The notes beneath the pieces are model-generated. The model had not been told where the DNA came from. It was given only the letters and a program-made list of their open reading frames with translations, and did no database searches. A DNA stretch of 64,000 bases. Source: Pseudoxanthomonas sp. CF385. Its GTDB lineage: Bacteria; Pseudomonadota; Gammaproteobacteria; Xanthomonadales; Xanthomonadaceae. The stretch is from positions 836,001 through 900,000 of the forward strand of contig NZ_FNKZ01000001.1 in the NCBI RefSeq assembly GCF_900104255.1, in the 5' to 3' direction. Each line of letters opens with the position of its first letter. Within the stretch, counting starts at the first letter, position 1. Below, one piece after another: positions 51,344 to 59,863 of the stretch. The translations under genes were made by a program, and so were the position numbers.

Positions 51344-52030
51344 ATGCGTATCCTGCTGGTCGAAGACGAAGCCCCTCTGCGTGAAACCCTCGCCGCGCGC
51401 CTGAAGCGCGAAGGCTTCGCGGTGGATGCGGCCCAGGACGGCGAGGAAGGCCTCTACATGGGACGCGAGGTGCCGTTCGACGTTGGCATCATCGACCTGG
51501 GCCTGCCGAAGATGTCGGGCATGGAGTTGATCAAGGCGCTGCGTGACGAAGGCAAGAAGTTCCCCGTGCTGATCCTGACCGCGCGCAGCAGCTGGCAGGA
51601 CAAGGTCGAGGGCCTGAAGCAGGGCGCCGACGACTATCTGGTCAAGCCGTTCCACGTCGAAGAGCTGCTGGCGCGCGTCAACGCGCTGCTGCGCCGCGCC
51701 GCCGGCTGGAGCAAGCCGACGCTCGAGTGCGGTCCGGTCGCGCTGGACCTCGCCGCGCAGACCGTGAGCGTCAACGGCAGCAACGTCGACCTGACCAGCT
51801 ACGAGTACAAGGTGCTCGAGTACCTGATGATGCACGCCGGCGAACTGGTCTCGAAGGCAGACCTCACCGAGCACATCTACCAGCAGGATTTCGACCGCGA
51901 TTCGAACGTGCTCGAAGTCTTCATCGGTCGCCTGCGCAAGAAGCTGGACCCGGAAGGCGAACTGAAGCCGATCGAAACCGTGCGCGGTCGCGGCTATCGC
52001 TTCGCCATCCCGCGTACCGGCGAGGCCTGA
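51344..52030 (+). CDS. phoP: response regulator PhoP
   Basis: A 228-residue OmpR-family regulator. Receiver: EDEAP at 7-11, phosphorylation site Asp51 (IIDLGLPKMSG), conserved Thr and Lys (LTARSSW, VKPFH). Effector: winged helix from about 125 with SYEYKVLEYLMMHAGELVSK and DRDSNVLEVFIGRLRKKL, the PhoP-type recognition region. GGAGAG lies just before the ATG. It responds to Mg2+, cationic peptides or pH with PhoQ in related bacteria. Confidence 0.9.
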   Translation: MRILLVEDEAPLRETLAARLKREGFAVDAAQDGEEGLYMGREVPFDVGIIDLGLPKMSGMELIKALRDEGKKFPVLILTARSSWQDKVEGLKQGADDYLVKPFHVEELLARVNALLRRAAGWSKPTLECGPVALDLAAQTVSVNGSNVDLTSYEYKVLEYLMMHAGELVSKADLTEHIYQQDFDRDSNVLEVFIGRLRKKLDPEGELKPIETVRGRGYRFAIPRTGEA

Positions 52031-52059
52031 TGCGCCGCGCCGGCATCGCCTGCACTTGA
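52030..52059 (+). CDS. nine-residue mini-ORF bridging phoP and phoQ (possible coupling leader)
   Basis: ATG at 52030 overlaps the phoP stop (TGATG), the frame encodes MRRAGIACT, and its stop at 52057-52059 is immediately followed by the phoQ ATG at 52060. No ribosome site for phoQ is obvious, so re-initiation through this tiny frame is possible. It may equally be chance. Confidence 0.25.
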   Translation: MRRAGIACT

Positions 52060-53511
52060 ATGCCCGCGCCACCTTCCGGCGGTACGCCGCCCGCGCCCGT
52101 CGGCCGTGACCGGTTCGACGGCTGGCGCCCGCGCTCGCTGCGCGCGCGCCAGTTGCTGGCCGCCAGCCTGGCGCTGCTCGCCTTCCTCGCCCTCGCCGGC
52201 TATGCGCTGGACCGCGCGTTCGTCGATACCGCCGAAGACAATCTGCGCCAGCGACTGAAGAGCTATGCGCTCTACTACACCGACAAGGTGGAGTTCGGCC
52301 GCAACGGCACGCTGATCCCGCCCTACAACACGCCCGACCCGCGCTTCGACATGCCCGACAGCGGCATGTACGCGCAGGTGGTGCTGCAGGGCACCCCGCC
52401 GTGGGGCTCCAACTCCACGCTGGGGCCCGAACTCCCGGTACCGCAGCTGCTCGGTGCGCTCGACGAATCGTTCGAAGGTCCCTTGCCGATCCGTCGCGCC
52501 GACGGCACCGAGAGCGAGGCCTACCGTTACGGCGTGGGCTACGCCTGGCCCGCGACCCACCAGCACGGCGAAATCCCCTACAGCATCTACATCCTCGAGG
52601 ACGCGCAGGCGCTGAGCGCGCAGATCCGCGTGTTCCGCGGTTCGCTGTGGGTGTATCTGGGCGGCGCCGGCGTGATCCTGCTGCTGTTGCAGATGCTGGT
52701 GTTGCGCTGGAGCCTGCGGCCGCTGCGGCGGGTGATCTTCGAACTCAGCCGCGTGCAGCGCGGCGAAGCCTCGGGCATGACCGAAAGCCATCCGCGCGAA
52801 CTCGAACCGCTGACCGACAGCATCAACGCCTTTATCGAGAGCGAGCGCGAGAACCTGGAGCGGCAGCGCAACACGCTCGCCGACCTGGCCCACAGCCTGA
52901 AGACGCCGATCGCCGTGTTGCGCACCCAGATGGACAACAACGCCGATCCCACCGCGTTGCGCGAGGAAGTGGACGTGCAACTCAAGCGCATGAACAACCT
53001 GGTCTCGTACCAGCTGGCGCGCGCGGCTTCGAGTGGCCACAAGCTGTTCTCGGCACCGGTGCCGATCGAGCCGCATGCGGAAGAGATCGTGCGTGGCCTG
53101 GAGAAGGTCTACGCCGGCAAGGGCGTGATCTGCGAATTCGAGATCGATCCGCGCGCACGCTTCCACGGCGAGACGGGCGACCTGCAGGAGCTGATAGGCA
53201 ACCTTCTGGAGAATGCGTTCAAGTGGGCGCGCTCGCGCGTGCTGCTCACGGTGAAGGTGGGCGCGACCGCGCCGCAGCGCCGGCCGGGGCTTTTCCTCGC
53301 GGTCGACGACGACGGCCCGGGCATCGCCGAGGACGATATCGCCAAGGTCCTGCAGCGTGGGGTACGCGGCGACGAACGCGTGCAGGGCCACGGCATCGGC
53401 CTGTCGATCGTGCAGGACCTGATCCGCGACTACCGCGGCGAACTGCAGGTGCTGCGTTCGGACGAACTCGGCGGCGCCCGATTCGAAGTCCGACTACCGC
53501 CGGGACTCTAG
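52060..53511 (+). CDS. phoQ: sensor histidine kinase PhoQ
   Basis: A 483-residue membrane kinase. Two helices (about 28-50 and 198-218) flank a periplasmic sensor with acidic and proline-rich stretches (PPYNTPDPRFDMPDSG). A HAMP-like linker leads to the phospho-acceptor His278 (ADLAHSLKTPIAVL), then LIGNLLENAFKWA and DDDGPGIAEDD and GHGIGLSIVQDL for ATP binding. It ends only three bases from the convergent peptidase gene, with no terminator between. Confidence 0.88.
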   Translation: MPAPPSGGTPPAPVGRDRFDGWRPRSLRARQLLAASLALLAFLALAGYALDRAFVDTAEDNLRQRLKSYALYYTDKVEFGRNGTLIPPYNTPDPRFDMPDSGMYAQVVLQGTPPWGSNSTLGPELPVPQLLGALDESFEGPLPIRRADGTESEAYRYGVGYAWPATHQHGEIPYSIYILEDAQALSAQIRVFRGSLWVYLGGAGVILLLLQMLVLRWSLRPLRRVIFELSRVQRGEASGMTESHPRELEPLTDSINAFIESERENLERQRNTLADLAHSLKTPIAVLRTQMDNNADPTALREEVDVQLKRMNNLVSYQLARAASSGHKLFSAPVPIEPHAEEIVRGLEKVYAGKGVICEFEIDPRARFHGETGDLQELIGNLLENAFKWARSRVLLTVKVGATAPQRRPGLFLAVDDDGPGIAEDDIAKVLQRGVRGDERVQGHGIGLSIVQDLIRDYRGELQVLRSDELGGARFEVRLPPGL

Positions 53512-53514
53512 CGC

Positions 53515-54273
53515 TCAGCCGGCGGACGCGAACGGCGAGGGGCCGTAGAACCGGAGCAGGTGGTCCGCGACTGCCGGCACCGATTCGGCCAGCACCGAGG
53601 GTGCGGAGAAGTGGTACTCGGTCGTGACGGCGAAGAACTCTTCCGGCGCTTCCGCGGCGTAGGGGTCCAGCGCGGTCTCGCGGCCCAGGTCCACCTGCAT
53701 GCAGAAGTCGTCGTAGGCGCGCTGGAAGTCGCTCGCCCAGCGGGCGTGCCACTCGCGGGGCAGGGGCGGCGTGCCATCGAGTTCGCCATCCAGCACATCG
53801 AGCTTGTGCGCCATCTCGTGCACGGCCACGCAGAAGCCGGCGTCGGGTTCCGCAAGGTCCGCCTGCACGTCGGCCCAGGAGAGGATCAGCGGGCCCTGGT
53901 CCCAGGCTTCGCCGGAGAGATCGTCTTCCCACTCGTGCAGCACGCCGGCGGCATCGGTGTGCGTACGCTGCACGCGGAACGCGTCCGGATAGACGATCAA
54001 TTGCGACCAGCCGCGCAGGCCCGGCTCGCCGAACTCGAGCAACGGCAGGCTGCACAGGGCGGCGAGCTGCACGCGCTGGGCGTCACCCAGCGCGAGACCG
54101 GCCAGCGGGGTGATGGTCTTTTCGTGCAGGAATCGCGCCGCCAGCGCGCGCAGGCGATCCGCGCGAGCGTCATCCAGCGCGGCGGTCCACGCGGTGTCCG
54201 CGCGCACGGCATGCCACAGGGCGTCTTCGATGAAGGGGGCGGGGCGCCGCAAGCGGCGCAGCAATCCAATCAC
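53515..54273 (-). CDS. mtfA: MtfA-like zinc-dependent peptidase
   Basis: A 252-residue protein of the DUF980/MtfA group. The zinc motif HEMAH is at 152-156, with a second acidic segment APEEFFAVTTEYHF (about 208-221) as the third metal ligand region, and PLILSWADVQAD before the motif. In E. coli MtfA binds the Mlc repressor and has aminopeptidase activity. Whether that role holds here is not known. The start is a GTG at 54273 with no strong ribosome site; it follows the next gene by 18 bases. Confidence 0.82.
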   Translation of the reverse strand: MIGLLRRLRRPAPFIEDALWHAVRADTAWTAALDDARADRLRALAARFLHEKTITPLAGLALGDAQRVQLAALCSLPLLEFGEPGLRGWSQLIVYPDAFRVQRTHTDAAGVLHEWEDDLSGEAWDQGPLILSWADVQADLAEPDAGFCVAVHEMAHKLDVLDGELDGTPPLPREWHARWASDFQRAYDDFCMQVDLGRETALDPYAAEAPEEFFAVTTEYHFSAPSVLAESVPAVADHLLRFYGPSPFASAG

Positions 54274-54291
54274 GGGTCGGTACGGTCCGCG

Positions 54292-54612
54292 TCAGCGGAA
54301 CATGCCCGGCAGGAAGCTGTGCCACTTGGAGCCGCGGCTGCGCGGCAGGGGGGTCTCATCGTCATCGCCGCCACCGCGCGACGCGGGCGGCGTCAGCGCC
54401 GTAGGGGCGGCGTACTTGCTGCGCACGGCCGTGGCACGTGCACGGCGCGCATCCGTTGCCGTCGGTACGGCATCGCCCGGACGGTCCGCGACGGCGCGCT
54501 CCGCGACATCCTGGCAGACCGTGGCGTTGCCATTGGGCATGCTGCGCCCGTTCTGGGCGAGCACGGCCGCCGAGGCACCGAGGAGCAGCAGGGCAAGGCT
54601 GGCGCGAAGCAT
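54292..54612 (-). CDS. small exported hypothetical protein
   Basis: A 106-residue protein with a signal peptide (about 1-19, ending LAQ) and a mature part rich in Ala, Arg and Asp without recognisable motif; one Cys is present (ATVCQDVAERAV). It is upstream of, and probably cotranscribed with, the peptidase gene. The family is unknown. Confidence 0.6.
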   Translation of the reverse strand: MLRASLALLLLGASAAVLAQNGRSMPNGNATVCQDVAERAVADRPGDAVPTATDARRARATAVRSKYAAPTALTPPASRGGGDDDETPLPRSRGSKWHSFLPGMFR

Positions 54613-54805
54613 CGGTAGACTCCTGTCGGTCGGTTACGGCGGCCAGATGACACCGCCGACTATAGCCGGAAAGGCCCCTCCCCGGCATGGACCGGGGCGG
54701 CCGTGCGACGAAACGCCGATACACGGCGACGGAACGAGGGAACCCGCCGACCGGCTGCTGCGTCGCAGCAGGGGGCGGGCGCCGGTTGCGGCAGACTGGC
54801 GCCCC

Positions 54806-56626
54806 ATGCCCGTCCCGCCGGACCGCCCGCTGACCGCCCCCGCCCTGCGCTTGGCGCTGATCGCGGGCGCCCGCCGCGTCATCGCCGCACGCGATGGGCT
54901 GAACCGGATCAACGTCTTCCCGGTGGCCGATGGCGACACCGGCAACAACCTCGCCTCCACCCTGGCCAGCGTGCTGCACGGGGCGCTGTCCCGCCCAAGC
55001 CAGCATGCCGGCGACCTGCTCAGCCGGGTCGGCAACGACGCCATCGATGGCGCGCGCGGCAATTCGGGGGCGATCCTGGCCCAGTTCCTGTACGGCGTCG
55101 CCGAGCGGGTACGCACCCTGCCGGAGCTCGACGCCCGCTCCCTCGCCGCCGCCGTCCGCCAGGGGTCGCAGAGCGCGCGCCAGGCGTTGGCGCAGCCGGT
55201 GGAGGGCACCATTCTCAGTGTCATCACCGCGTTCGCCGACGAGTTGGATGCCGCGGCCGCGGACCATGATGCGCCCGTCGATGCGCGCAGCGGTTTCGCC
55301 CGCGCCCTGGACCGCGCGCGCCGTGCGCTGGCCGATACGCCGCGACAGATGGCGCTGCTGCAGCGGGCCGGGGTGGTGGATGCCGGTGCGCAGGGGTTCG
55401 TCGACTTGCTCGAAGGCATCGCCGAGTTCGTCGAAGGCGGGCCGCGCGCCGTGCGCATGCGCGGCAGCGCGCCGCCGGCCGCGAACGACGCCGCCGAGCC
55501 GCTCGGCCACGAACACGACATCGATCCGGCGCACCGCTGGTGCACCGAATGCCTACTGCTGGGAGAAGGGCTGGACCGGCAGCGCCTGCGTGCCGCACTG
55601 GAGGCCGTGGGCGCGGATTCCATCGTCATCGCCGGGGGCGCATCGCGGCTGCGCGTGCACGCGCACACCGGATCGCCGCAGGCCCTGTTCGACGCCTGCG
55701 CGGCGCAGGGCCAGGTGGAAGGCATGAAGGCGGACGACATGGTCCGCCAGCAGGCCGCCGCCGCGCTGACCCAATCGCTGATGATCGTCACCGACAGTGC
55801 GGCCGACCTGCCGGAGGACATCGGCGAGCGGTATGCGATCGGCGTGGTGCCGGCGCGCGTGGACCTGGACGGCCGCGACTACCTGGACAAGGTGGGGCTG
55901 TCGACGGCCGAGTTCTATCGCCGCATGGCGGCTTCGCGGCAGTTGCCGCGCACCAGCCAGCCGCCGCCGGGCGATTTCCGTCGCCAGTTCGAGCTCTCGC
56001 TCGCGCATCACGCACGCGTCCTGTACGTCGGCCTGTCGCGCGCGCTGTCAGGCACGCTGCAGTCGGGCGAACATGCGGCCGCACGCGACCCGGGCGCACG
56101 CGTACGCGTGTTCGACACCGTCAACGCGGCGTGCGGCCAGGCGCTGCTGGTCTGGCGCGCGGCCGAGCTCGCGGCGCAGGGGCAGGGCGAATCCGACGTG
56201 GTGGCGGAGTTGGAACGCCTTCGTCCGCTCACCCTGATGTGGGCGATCGCGCCGGATATCTCGCACGCGGTGCGCGGCGGGCGCATTCCGCGTTGGGCCG
56301 CACCGATCGCACGGCTGACGGCGTTGACGCCGATGGCGAAGATGAGCGCCGACGGTCGCATGGTCGTGGCCGGCCTGCTGTTGACGCGGGCGAACGCACC
56401 GGAAGCCTTCGCGCGTCGTGTCGCACGCGCCTTGCCGGACGGCCAGCGCTGGCGGCTGATCGTGGGCCACTGCGATGCGCGGCCGGAGGCAGAACGGTTG
56501 CTGGCCGCGCTGCGCACGCGCCTCGACCTCGATGAGGATCGCCTGGTCGACACCGGCGCGGCCATCGGCGCGCACGCGGGGCAGGGCGCACTGATCGTCG
56601 CCGTGCAACCGGCACCGGCCGCCTGA
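54806..56626 (+). CDS. FakA-like DAK2 domain fused to DegV/FakB-like domain (fatty acid kinase)
   Basis: A 606-residue fusion. Residues about 1-205 are the DAK2/DhaL ATP-binding domain: VFPVADGDTGNNL with Asp42 and Asp44 as Mg2+ ligands, and RGNSGAILAQFLYG. A middle segment matches the FakA intermediate domain (WCTECLL, VHAHTGSPQ). From about residue 326 to the end is a DegV fold (MIVTDSAADLP, SRALSGTLQSG, DTVNAACGQALLV), the fatty-acid-binding FakB part. In Firmicutes FakA and FakB are separate and make acyl-phosphate. The ATG at 54806 was chosen because upstream codons lie in non-coding sequence. PlsY, which consumes acyl-phosphate, is the next gene. Confidence 0.8.
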   Translation: MPVPPDRPLTAPALRLALIAGARRVIAARDGLNRINVFPVADGDTGNNLASTLASVLHGALSRPSQHAGDLLSRVGNDAIDGARGNSGAILAQFLYGVAERVRTLPELDARSLAAAVRQGSQSARQALAQPVEGTILSVITAFADELDAAAADHDAPVDARSGFARALDRARRALADTPRQMALLQRAGVVDAGAQGFVDLLEGIAEFVEGGPRAVRMRGSAPPAANDAAEPLGHEHDIDPAHRWCTECLLLGEGLDRQRLRAALEAVGADSIVIAGGASRLRVHAHTGSPQALFDACAAQGQVEGMKADDMVRQQAAAALTQSLMIVTDSAADLPEDIGERYAIGVVPARVDLDGRDYLDKVGLSTAEFYRRMAASRQLPRTSQPPPGDFRRQFELSLAHHARVLYVGLSRALSGTLQSGEHAAARDPGARVRVFDTVNAACGQALLVWRAAELAAQGQGESDVVAELERLRPLTLMWAIAPDISHAVRGGRIPRWAAPIARLTALTPMAKMSADGRMVVAGLLLTRANAPEAFARRVARALPDGQRWRLIVGHCDARPEAERLLAALRTRLDLDEDRLVDTGAAIGAHAGQGALIVAVQPAPAA

Positions 56627-56656
56627 GCACGGTGGGCCGTGGCCCATAATGGGGTC

Positions 56657-57283
56657 ATGCTCGTCCTCATCCTCCTGATCGTTTCGGCCTACCTGCTCGG
56701 TTCGGTGTCCGGTAGCCTCACCTTGGGCCGTCTGCGCGGCGTCGACATCCGCACCCAGGGCAGCGGCAATGCCGGCGGCACCAATGCCTTCCGCACCCAG
56801 GGCGCGAAGTTCGCGCTGGGCGTCGTGGTGATCGATATCGGCAAGGGCGCGCTGGCGGCGTGGCTCGCGCTGCGATTCGCCCCGACGGATGGGCCGCTGC
56901 CGGTGCGCGCGGTTGCGTGGCTGGCGGTGACCGCCGCTGCCGTCGGCCACGTGTGGCCGCTCTGGCACGGGTTCCGCGGTGGCAAGGGCGTCGGCACGTT
57001 GCTGGGCGGCGTCGCGGTCCTGTGGCCTATCGCGCTGCTGCCGTTGTTCCTCGTCTGGGTGTGCGTGCTGGTGGGCAGCGGCTACGTGGGGCTGGCGTCC
57101 ATCATCGCCGCGGCCTGCTTGTTGCCGCTCGCTGTGTGGCTGCGCGCGGAAGCCTCCACGCAGATCTTCGCCGCAGCGGCCGCACTGCTGGTGCTGTTCA
57201 CGCACCGCGTCAACCTGCAGCGCCTGCGTGCGGGCACGGAGTCCCGGTTCGAGCGCGTGCGTTTCTGGCGCCGTCGCGCATGA
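56657..57283 (+). CDS. plsY: glycerol-3-phosphate acyltransferase PlsY
   Basis: A 208-residue membrane enzyme that transfers the acyl group of acyl-phosphate to glycerol-3-phosphate. AYLLGSVSGSLTLGR, GSGNAGGTNAFRTQG, GHVWPLWHGFRGGKGVGT and the later membrane segments are the PlsY motifs. The ATG at 56657 is chosen because PlsY proteins start at this first helix; a GTG 18 bases earlier is possible. It overlaps birA by ATGA. Its position directly after the DAK2/DegV gene suggests shared use of acyl-phosphate. Confidence 0.93.
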   Translation: MLVLILLIVSAYLLGSVSGSLTLGRLRGVDIRTQGSGNAGGTNAFRTQGAKFALGVVVIDIGKGALAAWLALRFAPTDGPLPVRAVAWLAVTAAAVGHVWPLWHGFRGGKGVGTLLGGVAVLWPIALLPLFLVWVCVLVGSGYVGLASIIAAACLLPLAVWLRAEASTQIFAAAAALLVLFTHRVNLQRLRAGTESRFERVRFWRRRA

Positions 57284-58245
57284 CGGGTGAACGCGACCTG
57301 CTGCAGCGTCTCGCGCAAGGGCCGGTGTCCGGCGATGCGCTCGCGCGCGCTGTCGGCCAGACGCGCGCCGCGGTGTGGAAGCGCATCGAAACCCTGCGCG
57401 AAGGCGGTGTCCGCATCGATGCGCAGCCGGGCCGCGGTTACGCATTGGCGTTCCCGGTCGAACTGCTCGAGGCCGAGCGCATGCGCGCGCAGATGCGGCA
57501 CGCCGCCGCGGTGTCCACGCTCGACGTCGCGTGGTCCCTGGATTCGACCAACAGCGAACTGCTGCGTCGGAAGGCCCCTGCGCAGGGCGTCGACGTTCTG
57601 CTCGCCGAACAGCAGACCGGCGGACGCGGCCGGCGCGGACGGCACTGGTCATCGCCGATCGCGGCCAACGTGTATTTGTCGGTGTCGCGGCAGTTCTCCG
57701 GCGGCTTGGCGCGCCTGGGCGGTCTCAGCCTGGTGGTCGGCGTGGCCGTCGCCGAGGCGCTGCGGCAGGCGGGCTACGACGGCGTTGGCGTGAAGTGGCC
57801 CAACGATCTGTTGGCCGGCGATCGCAAGCTCGGCGGCATCCTCGTCGAAGGCGGGGGCGAACATGGCGGGCCGGTACGCGCGGTGATCGGCATCGGCATC
57901 AACGTGCGCATGCCGGACACGGCGGCCGGGGACATCCAACAGGCATGGACCGATCTCGCGATGCTGGGCGGAGGTGACGCCCCGTCGCGCAATGCGATCG
58001 CCGCCCGCGTGCTGGACGCGCTGTTGCCCGCACTGGATATCTTCGATGCCGAGGGCCTGTCGCCGTTCCTCGCGCGTTATGCCGCGCTCGACGTGCTGGC
58101 CGGTCGCACGGTCACCGTGCATGGGCCGCAGGGCGAAGAGCACGGCACCGCGGAAGGCATCGGCGAGGATGGCGCCCTGCAGGTCAGGATCGGTACGGAA
58201 CGCCGGCGGGTGCACGCCGGCGATGTCAGCGTGAGGGCGACATGA
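57280..58245 (+). CDS. birA: bifunctional biotin ligase/biotin operon repressor BirA
   Basis: A 321-residue protein: an N-terminal winged helix (about 1-65, SGDALARAVGQTRAAVWKRIETL), the ligase core with the biotin/ATP loop GGRGRRGRHW (about 114-123), KWPNDLL and GGILVEG, and the small C-terminal domain. It attaches biotin to carboxylases and may repress biotin genes. It overlaps plsY and coaX by four bases at each end. Confidence 0.93.
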   Translation: MTGERDLLQRLAQGPVSGDALARAVGQTRAAVWKRIETLREGGVRIDAQPGRGYALAFPVELLEAERMRAQMRHAAAVSTLDVAWSLDSTNSELLRRKAPAQGVDVLLAEQQTGGRGRRGRHWSSPIAANVYLSVSRQFSGGLARLGGLSLVVGVAVAEALRQAGYDGVGVKWPNDLLAGDRKLGGILVEGGGEHGGPVRAVIGIGINVRMPDTAAGDIQQAWTDLAMLGGGDAPSRNAIAARVLDALLPALDIFDAEGLSPFLARYAALDVLAGRTVTVHGPQGEEHGTAEGIGEDGALQVRIGTERRRVHAGDVSVRAT

Positions 58246-58991
58246 CGCAGTGGGTGTTCGATGTGGGGAACAGTCGCCTGAAAGCCGCGCCGCTGCATGC
58301 GGACGGCAGGCTCGGCGAGGCGGTGGCGGTGCCGCATGGAGAAGGCGGCATCGCATCCGCACTCGACGCGGCGTTGCCGCAGGCCGCAACGCGTTCGGCA
58401 TCGGCCATCGTCGCCAGCGTGGCATCGGCCGCGCGCACGGCCGCGGTGGTGGACTGGCTCGCGACCCGGTTCGACAGCATCTCGATCGCACGCACGCAGC
58501 CTGCGCTGCTGGGCGTCCGTATCGCCTATGCGGACCCCGCGCGATTGGGCGTGGACCGTTTCCTCGGCCTGCTGGCGGCGCGTGCACGCGGCGCACAAGC
58601 GTGGCTGGTGGTGGGCGTAGGCACGGCATTGACGGTGGACCTGCTGGACGCGCAGGGGGTGCATCACGGCGGACGGATCGCGCCGTCGCCGACCCTGATG
58701 CGCGCCGCGCTGGAACAAGCGGCCGCGCAGTTGCCGGCGCAAGGCGGCGTGTACGCGGAGTTCGCCACCGACACGCCCGATGCGCTGGCATCCGGCTGCG
58801 ACGGCGCGGCGCTGGGCCTGATCGAACGCAGCCTGGCGCAGGCGGGCGAGCGGCTGGGTATCCGACCGGGCCTGCTGCTGCATGGCGGCGGCGCCGAGGC
58901 GCTCCGGCCATGGCTGCCGGACGCCACGCTTGCCCCCGGGCTGGTGCTGGAAGGTCTCGCGCGCTGGGCGCGTGCCGGTATCGACGGCTGA
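58242..58991 (+). CDS. coaX: type III pantothenate kinase CoaX
   Basis: A 249-residue acetate/sugar-kinase-fold enzyme for the first step of coenzyme A synthesis. The phosphate-binding DVGNSRLK (7-14), GVDRFLGLLAARARG, GVGTALTVDLLD and the GGRIAPSPTLMRAAL segment are the CoaX motifs. It overlaps the birA stop (ATGA); birA-coaX is a common pair. Confidence 0.93.
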   Translation: MTQWVFDVGNSRLKAAPLHADGRLGEAVAVPHGEGGIASALDAALPQAATRSASAIVASVASAARTAAVVDWLATRFDSISIARTQPALLGVRIAYADPARLGVDRFLGLLAARARGAQAWLVVGVGTALTVDLLDAQGVHHGGRIAPSPTLMRAALEQAAAQLPAQGGVYAEFATDTPDALASGCDGAALGLIERSLAQAGERLGIRPGLLLHGGGAEALRPWLPDATLAPGLVLEGLARWARAGIDG

Positions 58992-59014
58992 GCCGGGCTG
59001 GCTAGAATCGACCC

Positions 59015-59677
59015 ATGCTGATCCGTGCCCTGATCGTCCTGCTGGTGGTGCTGAACCTGGGCGCCGCCGCCTGGTGGCTGACCCGACCTGCACCCGAACC
59101 CGCCCCCCCTCCGGAACTGCCGGCGGGCGTGGCGCGCCTGCAACTGGTGGGCGAGGACGCCCCGACGGCGTCGACCGCGCCTTCGCCCGTGCCCGCCGCC
59201 GTGCCGCGTCTTCCGGCGGTCTGCTTCAGCCTGGGGCCGTTCACCAGCGACGCCGCGGCCACCCAGGCCAAGGACGCACTCGGTGCCGATCTGCTGCGCG
59301 TGCAGCTGCGCGAAGCGCCGGGCGCGAGCGCCAGCGGGTACCAGGTGGTGATGCCACCGGCCGCCTCGCTGGAAGAGGCGCAGGCCACCGCGGCGCGGAT
59401 CGGTGCGGCCGGTTTCGATGATTTCCTGGTCGTGCGCCAGGGCGAACAGGCCAACGGCATCGCGCTCGGGCGCTACCGCAGCCGCGACGCGGCCGAGCGC
59501 CGGCTTGCCGAACTGCAGGCGGGCGGCTTCACCGCTCAGCTGCAGCCCGTGGGGCGCGCCGGACCCAGCCTGTGGTGGCTGGATGCGGGCGCAACGGAAG
59601 GCGCGGATCCGGCAGCGTTGGCCCGGCGCGCGTCCAGTGCCGCGCCGCAGCCGCTCGAATGCACGGCGCTGCGCTAG
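59015..59677 (+). CDS. SPOR-domain protein
   Basis: A 220-residue protein with an N-terminal membrane anchor (about 4-22, RALIVLLVVLNLGAAAWWL), a Pro/Ala linker, and a C-terminal SPOR-like region (FSLGPFTSDAAATQAKDAL, QVVMPPAASLEEAQATAARI, ALGRYRSRDAAERRLAELQ). SPOR domains bind septal peptidoglycan, so a cell-division or envelope role is likely. It follows coaX by 23 bases. Confidence 0.75.
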   Translation: MLIRALIVLLVVLNLGAAAWWLTRPAPEPAPPPELPAGVARLQLVGEDAPTASTAPSPVPAAVPRLPAVCFSLGPFTSDAAATQAKDALGADLLRVQLREAPGASASGYQVVMPPAASLEEAQATAARIGAAGFDDFLVVRQGEQANGIALGRYRSRDAAERRLAELQAGGFTAQLQPVGRAGPSLWWLDAGATEGADPAALARRASSAAPQPLECTALR

Positions 59678-59690
59678 AATTGCCGCCCAC

Positions 59691-59766
59691 GCCGCTTTAG
59701 CTCAGCTGGTAGAGCAACCGCCTTGTAAGCGGTAGGTCATCCGTTCGATTCGGATAAGCGGCACCA
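59691..59766 (+). tRNA. tRNA-Thr (anticodon UGU)
   Basis: A complete 76-base cloverleaf with encoded CCA. The acceptor stem is 59691-59697 paired with 59756-59762. The anticodon stem is 59717-59721 with 59729-59733; the loop CTTGTAA puts the anticodon TGT at 59724-59726. The T loop TTCGATT is present. Confidence 0.96.
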
Positions 59767-59863
59767 GTTTCCCGCTCCGTGCCGTGCCCCGCGTGTTGCG
59801 ATGCCACAGGGCCGTCACCGCCGTCGGCATAGACTGTGCGTCTGTTTTCCGCCGGACGTACCC

